Source: Ophiura sarsii (lineage: Eukaryota; Echinodermata; Ophiuroidea; Amphilepidida; Ophiuridae). Taken from it: a DNA stretch of 64,000 bases. The notes under the pieces were generated by a model that saw only the letters and a list, made by a program, of their open reading frames with translations, made no database searches and was not told the DNA's origin. Positions 42,501 to 54,500 of the stretch are shown here, piece after piece (within the stretch, counting starts at the first letter, position 1; every line of letters starts with the position of its first letter). Location of the stretch: positions 23,999,121 through 24,063,120 of the forward strand of contig CM069452.1 of the NCBI GenBank assembly GCA_035610835.1. The letters run 5' to 3'. Position numbers and translations under genes: made by a program.

Positions 42501-45500
42501 AATGTAATTGGATTGGCAAGATGGAAAATATTGAACGCTCTATACGTGCTTGGAAAATGCGTGGCCTCTCAATGACAGGTAGAAATTTGATTGTTAAAAC
42601 ACTGTTAGCATCACAATTGTCATACATTGCCTCTGTCATGGATATCCCTGATAAAATTATTATGAAACTCAATAACATGTTCTTCAAATTTATTTGGGGC
42701 AGAGAAGAAGCAGTCAAACGTAACACAGTGATTGCTGATTACGATAAAGGTGGTATAAACATGTTTCACACCAAACTATTTTTCGATTCACTAAAGCTGT
42801 CATGGATTAAGAAACTTAACAACTCAGATATTGCATGTTGGAAAAATATCCCATTGTACTATATAAACAAGTTGGGTATTGGTATGAATATTTTTAATTG
42901 TAACTGTACATTTAAGCAGCTTAACAACATGCGTCATATTATGTTTAAGAGATTACCTTCTTTTTACTATAAGCTATTTAAAATCTGGTTCGACACTAAG
43001 CAAGTTATAATCAAAGATGATATTGCATCATGTCATAATCAAGTTATATGGAATAATGATGTTATCCAATTGAAAAATAACACACTATTCTTCATAGACT
43101 GGATTAAGTCGGGAATTATTTTTGTGAGTGACCTATTTGACGATGATGGTTCTTTCTATTCCATTAACCACTTCCGTAATCGTCTAAAGGATAAGGGTGC
43201 CGTAATTTTGCAATATTACGCTCTCCGCAATGCGCTTCCCATTGATTGGAAATTAACAAAGACTCCTTGTGACAATGCCACAAATCCCGACAACAACGGA
43301 GAAAATGTTTATTTTAATTCAGTCCCTATTGATACCTGTACAAACAAAGGTTTTAGGAAAGCCATGATTCACAATTTGTATGTTCCTCCTCTGTGTACAA
43401 ATTTCTGGCCACTTAGATTCCCCAATTACTCATTCAATTGGACCGACATTTGGCTCGCCACTCCACAGTGCACCGATGAAGCGAAGTTGATCTCATTAAA
43501 TTGGAAAATCCTCCACAATGTTTATCCAACCAAAGTACTTCTATGTAAGATGGGTAAGGTAGAGAATAATATTTGTCACACATGCAACGTGATTGACTAT
43601 ATCGACCATTTCTTTTTCAAATGTAATCTAGTTAAACAGCTGTGGTCTTACGCTAGTCAAGTTATCTCGCGTAAATTATCAACATGCTTTGTATTGACCA
43701 CTGAAATTGTTATATTGAACTACCACAATAATACTTATGACCATCACGATTTAAAATTTATTAACCTCATCATCGCCGTTGGGAAACTATGCATAAGCAA
43801 GTTTAGATACGGCAACCACCCAAATCTGTTATTCCTATTTGAAAAAGAACTCTGTCTTCGTAGACTGATTTCTCTGTAATTACTATGTCATCATGTATAT
43901 CAATTATGTCGGGTTTTTTTTTAATCGATTGCCACATTGTACATACTTGCTATTATTATATTATATTATTTTGTAAATATTGATGTTATTGTATAAATTT
44001 ATTGTGTATCATAGAATATAGAATTAATAAAATAAATTAGAAATTAAAAAAAAATTAGAAAAAAAACAGAAAAAAAAAAAAACCAGTAGAAAATAGACAC
44101 GTCCTTAGAAAATGTATTACCGGCGAAATGTCAAATCACCGGTCCAAAAGTGTTAAGGGAGTGAGAACATAATGTAAACTGCCATCACATGAATATACAT
44201 TCACATATCCCATAACTTCCTATAAATAAAGAACACAAACCTTTGCATGTTCAATATCACGGAATAACTCCCAGCTAACACCAACACAATTTTCTCCTTC
44301 ATGTTCTTTCCAACTAGTCTCCAGTGCAGTCTGTAATACATCAATATCTTTTTGGCTCAATTCTTGTAGTTTCTCATCAATTGTATCTTGGCGACATTCA
44401 TAGAATGAGCTGTACCTGATATCTAGGGGAGCAGACTGGGAAAGAGATTAGAAATGTTTGTTACCCCTAATTCTTGACCACATACAGTTAAGCCCACAAT
44501 TATTCATACCCCTTGAAAAATATGCTGTTGAAGAGCTAAAGTGTTGTCCTATAATATCCCTCACTGTACATTCAATAGGACACATTTGTAATGCATCCAC
44601 ATTGTATGCACACATCATGGAATAATTGCATGACTATATAATAGCCTTTCACACAATATAAAGAATGTTTGGAATGTTATAAACATGTGTATTATCACAA
44701 AAAGTGGCCTCAATCCTGAGACTTGGTATGGGGTATGAATAATTTTGGACAGGCATAAAAACACAATTCTTGTTCAATTCTATTGTTATGCAAAATATGT
44801 TAAGCCCAAATATATTGATCTGTACTTGCAAACTTATTGTCTTTAGTGTTAAGTGAAAGTTCCACCACTCCAGCTGGTATAGATATGAGAAAAACGCAAA
44901 AAACTCATCTTTTTCAAGGGGTATGAATAATTGTGGGCTTAACTGTACATGTTTAATGATAACAAAACATTACTATCTGAAGTAGTACTCACGTTGGGTC
45001 ACAGATATATGCATAATTTAATGATCCATTCTTCAGATTCAGTAAAATATTTGTCCTATCGCCATCCCTCCCTACCCCTCAAATTCAGTAAATATCTTGT
45101 AACTAACCTGATACGGATATGAGAATACATCTGGTATGCCGCTCATGAAGACTACATCCCAGAATAGAAGGAATATCAGAGTTGTAAATACACTGCCCTC
45201 ACCATGAACACCTGGAATAAAATAACATTTCAATTGAATGTCTATATAAGGAATTGATAGAATATGTCAGGACTTCACCTTATATAATGACAAAAAAAAC
45301 TTGACAGGATTTGACATCTGAGATTGTACTTCCATTGGAAGACAGTATATTTAATAATAATATAACCCCACTACACCATACAAAATCATCCAAAATAAAA
45401 CTATCTCCACGCGCGTGCTGCTGCATTGGCTAAAATTACGTCACCTACCGCAGGCATATGTGGGCACGAAGTTTGTGCCCGCATATGCCCTGGGGAGTTA

Positions 45501-48500
45501 GCTCAGTTGATAGGGGCACAGACTGGGGTGCGGATGGTCCCGGGTCGAATCCTTCGGGGGTGCTCGGTGATTTTTCGGTTTTAAAAAATTGTACTTTTCC
45601 CCCCTCCCCCGATACACGCAAAAACATAGCCGTGGGAGTTAGGGTTAAAGAAGTTATCGGCAAATTATATGTGATGGGATATAAAGAAAGAGTTATATTA
45701 ATAACTATGGTTCTTGATCAGCTACAACATTTTTGACATGTGACTTGACTTGACAATCTATCAAATGACTTGCCCTAGATTTAAATAACTTGATCCAATT
45801 GAAAAATACATTGAAATGACTTGAGCGACTTGACTTGTAACTCAAGGTTATGTGTTTTAAGTGATTTGTGACTTGATGGACAGTGACTTGGTTACAATGT
45901 ACTGTTCTTGATGTGCTTTATATAAAAAGGGTAACATTTCAGGAAGTAGGCCTTTAAAGCAATTGGTACTTTTGACTTTCCTGCTGTTGTCTGGGAAAAT
46001 AGTTTAAAAACATTGACATCATGTGTAAGTAAAAACAAAATGTATAAATTCACAAACCTTCTTCGTAGCCTGAGTCCTTATAATGCAGTAGAGCCACGTT
46101 TTCTACACTACATATAGCCATGTCTGTATCACCCCTTCCAGATGAGGGAGACCCAGTCTGTAATCTCCTCACAAATGTGTTCTTAACACCTGGTGCTTGG
46201 AAGGGTAAGACCTGACCACTTATTGTTACCTGTAAACCAAAGCAACAATTGTGAAAAGATGTTGTTAGGGTAGCAAGGGTAAGGAAAATTACCATAAACA
46301 TCAAATATAGACAATGTATACAAGTCTGGTTTATGTTGGGCATAAGGATGAATGGGGAAAACAAGAGTATTACAAAGCAGCAGCAAAAAAGTAGTGAAAT
46401 TGGGCCCAAAAGAATAAAAACAGGCTAGAAATAAATGCAAATACAGACAAATTTGTTAGACAGGAATTACTGCTTTTTCAGGAAAATCATCATGCCCTGT
46501 TTTTCAATATTACTCATATTTTATTCTTCAAATTTATTATTTTTGATAATTATTACAAACACACTACAAAGGCATTTATTAGCTCTAAGTGGATGTATAC
46601 AATTAAATATAACATCGAAACTCACAAGCCAATCTTCTATAACATACCAACTCGTCCTGATATCTTTAACACTTTCCACGCGGCTATTTATTAGTTTTAC
46701 CATATATGCAAAACAGATTTTTCAGAAATCTTTCCCAATTTCAAAGTCTATCTCAAGGATTACTAAACTAATACTAGGCATGTTTGTACTTATTTCAATG
46801 TATTTCTCATGGTGATTCTAAATATGGTGATGGAATTCAATAATTTTGACATTTTTGAAACATTTTGTGAAATTTTGGAATGTCGTCTGCAGACGCCTGC
46901 CGCATGGAAAGTGTTAACATCCTCCCCTATGCATTGATTTACCTTTGGTATTTCCCTCAACTCATCAAAAGTAAATTCTTCTTGCCTCTCAAGTAGCTTG
47001 CTGTTTCTACGAGACTTGAAAATCTTCTGTGCCCTCTGCTGGAGTGCCAAGCGATGTCCTAACTTCACACATGGATCTGCAAGAGCTGCCAAGATGGCAT
47101 CCAAAGCCTGCAAAATGTGATGTAGACAATTAATCTACATGTACATAATCAGTGCTCGAAATAAGGAAGAACCGGTGGACAAATGGCCACTAAATTTACT
47201 CCAGGGCCACACATTTCTATTGAGAGCCCTTTGTGTAAACAGATACTAGCACTGGCAAGCGTGGCACAGTGGGTAGTGCAATAGATTCACAACACAAAGG
47301 TTGTGGGCCCTCTGTGGTCAATGCGTTGTGCTCTTGAGTACACTTTCTATATAACAAGGTGTATGAATGTGAAAGACTTGATTTGGAGGAAGTGTACCAA
47401 ACCCCAGACACCAAATTGGGCTTTGTGTTACTCATTGACAACACCACATGATCCACCGTCTTTACCTGTCCTGGGCATGGCATCATGGACCAAGTGTTTA
47501 TATGGTAATTAAGCTGGAAAGCTTTAAAGAACGAAAGGATTCAATATGTAATATATAATATTATATATATCCAAGTCAGGAGGAGGGAGGATCTGATAGA
47601 AATTTAATATGTATGCACCAGTCTCAATGCTTGTTTGATGAACTTTCAATTTAAAATGTTAAGTCCAGTCAATGACCTTCTTATACTATAAGCTTTGTGG
47701 GAATATCAACACTAACCTCATTGGGTTTCTTGAGATGCTGATCCAAATTGAGCGCAAGCCGATCGTACCAACGCCCCCTACTGTCCATACAATGGTCAGT
47801 CTGACCTAGTAGTGACCTTAGACTAGATACAGCATCACCATAGCAGCGCATCTTCTGATGAATCTCAACACCCGTGAAAAGCAAGCGGGTGTACATCCAT
47901 GAGGCAGTGAAATGTCGTAAGAATGGCGGTAAGGATTGGTTGTGTCTGTACAAAAATGAAAAAGAAAATGGTGTCTTTATTTTATGTTTTAGATCTCGGA
48001 TCATGGATTTTGGATGGTTAGACTAGAGATAGTCAGTAGAGTTTATGATGGAGGTACGAACGAGGGGGAAGGGGTTTGAGAAGTGAAGGGAAACAGAAAA
48101 GGCAGGTTTAAATTGTATTGATTACGAAGGGAATCTGGGACAGTTCTTTTGAAGAAAACATACTAACTAACAGTCTGATTCAGACTCGCTTAGACAATGC
48201 ATGATATGCATGTGATATCCAACATGTACTGTGTCTCTGATTTGGTTGTATTAATGTTGGAGGGCATTCACACATAAGCACAGACACATCCCAAGCATTG
48301 CGATTCAAATGTTTGTACCATTAGTGTAATGTCCCCGTTGGAATGAAAATGGATGGGAGTGACCTTGTCTATTTTTTGATGTATTGGATTTTGTGATTTT
48401 GATTTTGTGATTAATGTCTATATTGCCATCGATCCTCTTGTGAAAACAATGTGAGGCAGATGATTTTGCATCCGTTTTTCAATGAGGTACATTTAAGTGA

Positions 48501-51500
48501 GATAAGCATATTGATGCTACTTTTATCTTCACTGTAATACATCTTGCAGCCTGGAGTTGGGGTGTTACCTATCCATTTTGTTACTGGTTGAATTCAACAC
48601 TTTGCATCTAGACCTCAGATATGCCTTGTAACTAACCTTGAAATATCTTCATCTTCTTGAATGACTTTAAACTTCTCCTTGGCAGCCTGTAAGATCTGCA
48701 AAGCTAACTCAAAATCATTGGTTCCCATCGCTGTTTGGATATCTTGATCGTACTGGTGGACTTCCTCATACCTTATGTAGAAAAAACGACACATAGTTGC
48801 AATCAGTTGCAATCAGTAAAATTTTTGAACTGGGTTTAAATTGAATTAAATGAATACTGTAAACAAATTTTTGTGTTACATTCATTTTTGCGTTTTTCGC
48901 GCTCCAAGCAGCTACCACGAAAATAAAACATGCGAACATATTTATTTTGTGTATAAGTCTATGTAATGAACTTTCAAATCAAAGCGCGAAAATTTAATCG
49001 CGTGAAAATTATCACTTTTACAGTACTTGTTTACCTAGTTGAGAGATTTTGTTGATGTAGGATCATGGGTAGCAAATGGGTAGTCTCAAAATTGAAGCAA
49101 CAGTTTCACACATTATTGCTCAAGAAAATCTTATTTTTAACAGCATTTAATGTTCTATGCCACCTGGAATACCCTGGAATGTCATGCCAAAATGAAGCAA
49201 AATTATTTTGATGATTTTGTGATGACATTAGTAAGAATAATTGGCTAAAAGTGCTTTGGGACTGTGCTAGCATGGTGTAAAGCGCTATATAAGAAGTGTC
49301 CATTAGTATTAGTATTATTTTAAACCTATTTTTAAAACCAGCCTTCATTTCAGAAAAGACTGGCTGTGCACCTCTACTTCTAGCTTAACATAAAAAAAAC
49401 TTGCTGAAGAAATAAAAAAAAGATTGCCAGTTTTGATTAATGATGAACCAAAGTTTACCTGATTAGGTCTTCTCTACATCTAAATATCTTCCTGGTTCTA
49501 AACACTGTATAAGCTGGATAGGAGACTCTTCCCATGTTAACCATCAGTAGTGTTTGCCTGAAATACAATTATGAGCATACAGTAAATAATTCATAAATTG
49601 AACGTTACAGTGGTAAGTAAGAGACGCATATAACCATTTTTCACTTTGATTCACAAGGTTGGATTCTTTGTTTTAGAAGGGATGTTATTTTCTACATTTA
49701 TATCAACAAACAACAATGACTTAACCATAACCCCCAAACCAGGTTTTTAAACGATATCACAATTTTTGGAATAAAATACGAAAAAGAAATCGCTGCAACC
49801 TGACCGGGATCGAACCGGGGATCCTCCTGACCCAAAACCCCTAGGCAAGCAACGGCTCTCAACTACTCGTTCGCACAGTATACTGCGCTCACTATATAGA
49901 CTCGGTTGATAACGTCATCGAAAACCGTCTGCACATGCGTTTGGAGATAGGCTTGGCCGTAGTAATTTGTAGTACTCAGGTTAGAGTTCATTTATGAAAC
50001 ATCCCTGTCACATGATTGATATTCTGCATTACATAAAACTTCTCTATATCATCAACTTCCATCATCGCACACATGTTCAAAAGGTTCTGCTAAGTGGATC
50101 CAAAATCTCTATGTTATTGAAAATTTTCATTACATCATTTGGTTACAAATCACATTCATGAATCATTTAAGTTTGATATTTCATATGCATATTAATGTTA
50201 CCAAGTATAACAAAAATAGGGAATAATAGCATGGTAATGAAAAGAAAGAAATCTTATTTGACACCATAAAACCATCATGGCAATTTTATAACATAAAAAG
50301 TGTGATCCTCATAATAATTGCGAACACTTCTAGAAAAATGGCATATTATTAATTGTTGCTCTTGTATAAAATGATCCTATAAATCTTACATTTGTGTTTG
50401 TCCACCAGCTTGGTCGTCATCCTCCATGTTGACCGCTAGGGAGAAGAGTAGCAGAATACGACTGAACACAGTACGCGGCTCATTGCGAACTCTCAAACAG
50501 CTTCCTAATAACTCACGAGCCCTAGACAAAAACAAACACACAATACAAAACAAAAATCAATATGTATCAACATACTATATATTAGAAGTATGCAATGCAG
50601 TCTTCAAGTCTCTAATTTATTGCAATAAATCAATCAATAGATTTTTTTTAAATATTTCCAATATTCTGAAATAATCTTACTTCTTCATCACCACTGATTT
50701 CATATTCACATTGAAGATAGATCGTTGTTGTCTCCCATGCTTCAGTAGGGCAGACACCAGGTCTGCTTTCTGAGAAGATGCCGAGGACACACGCAGAGAC
50801 TTGGCTAGTGTCTTGATATCTGGAGCCGGCAGCAGGTGCAGAGCTTCCTCTAGATCATTTAGATCCTTCTCTGTAAATTGGAAAAATTATTTATTGATAA
50901 ACATATATTTTATATATATGTTTCATGTTGGCACTCTTTAACCATAACGCTCCTAGACACTACAAAACCCAACAGTGCTACAATCTTGTACCGCACGATC
51001 GCCCGGTCAACTTGTGAAAAAACGTGTTTTTTTAAAAATCTCGGTAGAGCATCAGACTTGCACGCACACGGCCCTACACTGTAGTTCAAACCCCAGCCCA
51101 TGCGGAGACCGATTTCCCCCTCAAATTTGGGTATATCCTTGGTGTAAGAAATTCATAAGTTAGTCTAGTGTCAAGACCCCATTACGGAATAAAGCTGTAT
51201 AATCCTTTAATACGTCAATAGAGGATTTTGTGCTAGGTTATTTCATGCTGTCTTACACCAAGGATAAACCCAAATTGGACCTGTTTTCCACAAAACCATG
51301 CCTGGGTTAAAGAGCACACAATACTTTGCAGGAGATAAGTAACGTTCGTGAACTGAAAACAGGAACTCTTGGAAGTTTGGATATTTTGAATCAATTATCT
51401 AAAGGTATGAAAATCCCTGAACAATTGTGGCTTTCTTTTTTATATTAGACTTTCCCTTCAAATTGGTGTTTTTTTAATGATATATAACTGGTATCGTTTG

Positions 51501-54500
51501 TGTAAACTGTTTTGCTAACACCCGTGAATAGGTTTAATTTATGTTCTGCTAACTGTTTGTGTATTACTCATTTTACAAGTTTGTCAACTTCTCGCTTATT
51601 TCAAAAGAACATATCAAAATTCTCATTCTTATATTTCATCAATTTTAACAGCACCAACCTCCTTGTAACAGCTGTACATCCTGTAGTTCCGCTATGATTG
51701 GTATCAAGTCTGTGGCAATCTTTGGATAGTCCAGTTTAGCTGCACGGATCCAAGAATGTTTCCGCTGATATAAACGCACATAGAGTTGCTGGGCTGGACC
51801 TAGGTATACAAATCATCAACAAAGTGTTTCATCATATATAATAACAATCACAACAACTGTGTGTAAAAATTTGAAATGCTATTTTTCATGCTTTGATAAT
51901 ACACAACAATTGTTCTTTGGTCTTTTAAAAATCCAACATTTCACTTCAAAATGTTTTGTTATGGTTTGTCTTTAGGCGCATGAAAGTCGATATCGAGTTT
52001 CCTGTTACCCGCCCGCATCACCTTTTTTTTACCCGCGTCAAAATTTCAAGATTTCGCAAAAAAATCATTATTTATTTATAAACACAATTGTTGCCAGTTT
52101 TATCAATTTGAACACATTTTTTACTTTCTTAAAGGAAGGGTCCCGTAAGCACAACATTGAGCATTATTTGTTAGACAAATAATTATCGAGCCGACATTAC
52201 GTAATTATATAAAACAAAACACCATACTAGTCACAAAAATGAATAAAAACTGCCATCACTCAACATGCAATGTTTAAAATTCGCGGCGATCGAAAGACCC
52301 GGTGTCGATGACGTCATGGGTATCGGTGCTCAAATTTGCGCATGTGCATTGTATAATTATGACATCATCGACACTGGGACTCTCAATTGCCGCGAATTTT
52401 AAAAAGTGCATGTTGAGAGATTGCGGTTTTTATTTGTTTTTGTCATAAGTGTGGTGTTTTGTTCAATATAATTACAAAAGTTGGGCTCGATAGTTATTTT
52501 TCTAACATATAATGCACACTTTTATGCTTGCGGGACACCTCCTTTAAAATATGAATTTTGAGAACTAGGCTCATAAGCAAGGCTTTTTTAATCCTAAACC
52601 TACCTTCTGTGAACATTATTTTGATGCATTTATTCGTTTCTGCAAAAAAACATCGGGGTTTCCCCCGAATCGCTGGCTACCAGTCAATAATGAAATCTAA
52701 TCAAATAATGAATAATGAATAATGGAAAAAGTCGCCTCATCACTTTGGGGAAAAAAAGTAATGGGAAACTCGCAATTGACTTTCATGAGCCTTATAGATA
52801 ATGGACTGTTTCTTTTCATAAACAAAGATTGATTGCCCTGGTGATTTGTTCTAATCTTATTAACCCTATAATTGTAGCAGTGGGGATGGATCAAAGAACA
52901 GGGAAGGGTTAAATGGGGGACCAAATAATTTATATCCGCCACACCATATATACCCGGGTTTAGTGTACCGGGGGATAGAAGTTGTGTGAGTGTGCCTAGA
53001 AGTGCTGCTGGCCGTGTTGTTCCGGATTCCGTGTGGTCAGGAGGGTTAGGGTTATAGGAGCAGGGTCCCATTTCCAAAAACTTAATTATTCTATTCTTAA
53101 GTTGTTTGACATTTCTTCATAATTCATGAGTTGATCTTCCTGATATTGGACATAGGTCTCAATTTGACCAGAGTCTTACTTTATAAATCTCAACTGGATA
53201 AGATTTCTTAAACATCCTGCTTCCCTAGGCTTTAAGAGAGTTAGAGAATCACTCTTCATAAGTCAAATCAATCTTAATTTCACTTGTGTTTAATCTCAAG
53301 CTTTATGAAATAGATTACAGGCTACATATTAAGACATACCTGACAAAGACTTGAAAATGTTGACATACGCCAAATCCTCTTCATTAAATAAACTCTTGTC
53401 ATCTTCATTGCCCAGTACAGATAGCATCATCAGCTTGAAGTTAGCCAAGTAGTAAGGTTCTCTCTTACTAGGAGAATTATAACTACTCCTACTTGCTGTG
53501 CTCAGAGCAGGACTTGACATCTGAGATTTCATCGGTGAACTTATTGGTGTCCTATTAGGTGTCCGAGGAAGTCTATAAGGAGATGCATGGGATGTTCTAC
53601 TTGGAGACGGTCTGCTTGGAGAGGTGTATTCTCTGTCAGACAAGTTTGTATAAGTGGAGCTCCTAGATCTAGGAGGAGGGCTAGATAGATGTTGTCTAGA
53701 TGGAGAGTGAACTGCGTGTTGTGTCTGACTCTGCTTCATAGGACTTTCATATCGCTGTGAATGTTTAACAAGGCTTTTGTGCAGAATACCCTGATTTTGA
53801 TTTTTACTTGACGACATTGCATCTGATGACTGAGATAGTTTAATCCTTTTCAGGGGACTGAATTGTTGAGTTAACTTTTTACTCGTGGATAATCCTTTCG
53901 ATCTTGGTGGGGTGCTACTAACCACAATGCAATCATCAGATGATCCTTGATTCTGTTTCCAGTACGGTGACAATTCACTCGAAGAAGCAGTTCTTTTCTT
54001 ACTTGAAAGTCTTCTTTTTGAAATGTCTTCTTGTTTAGAAAGCTTAGAAAGCTTAGAGTTCACCCCGCTGCAACTTGGCGAGTCTTTATCCTTATCACTG
54101 AAGAGTGATCTATGTACCCGTTTATTTGTCTTCACATCCTCCACTAACTCCTCATCATCCAGATTGCAAACCTCTGATTCTGACGCTTCTACTACACTGC
54201 TATCTCCACTATCTAGGTTTTGATAAAGTGCATGGGATTTCATCTTCTTCTTCAACCTGAGTCTGTTCCTTTTATCTTTCTTGTCCGTTTTCAACTCCAC
54301 TTTTTTCCTGCCTGGTGAGGATTTAGACTTTGAATTAGTCTTTGTCACATCCTTGCAAGACGATGATTCCTGGACATTAGTGTCTTCACTGCTATCCACT
54401 ACCAACACATCACTATCACACCTGGATGTTGTGGCGGAGGTTACACAATTACTATCAAGGTGTTGGTTAATTTTAGACATAGGTACCTGTGTTGCACACA

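Larger units (their letters stand above)
40482..44146. mobile_element. TIR element (MITE) split by a LINE insertion
   Basis: ggaccggtga-tttgacatttcgccggtaata near 40482-40513 recurs inverted at 44114-44146, with one T of difference. Inner inverted pieces (ctatgtggtcca at 40543-40554 against tggaccacatag at 40621-40632) show a foldback. Without the LINE the element would be about 230 bp. It lies in the intron between FAN1 exons 11 and 12. Confidence 0.75.

Noticed and set aside
42403..42726. Minus-strand ORF inside the LINE
   Set aside because: Shadow of the ORF2 frame; no domain.
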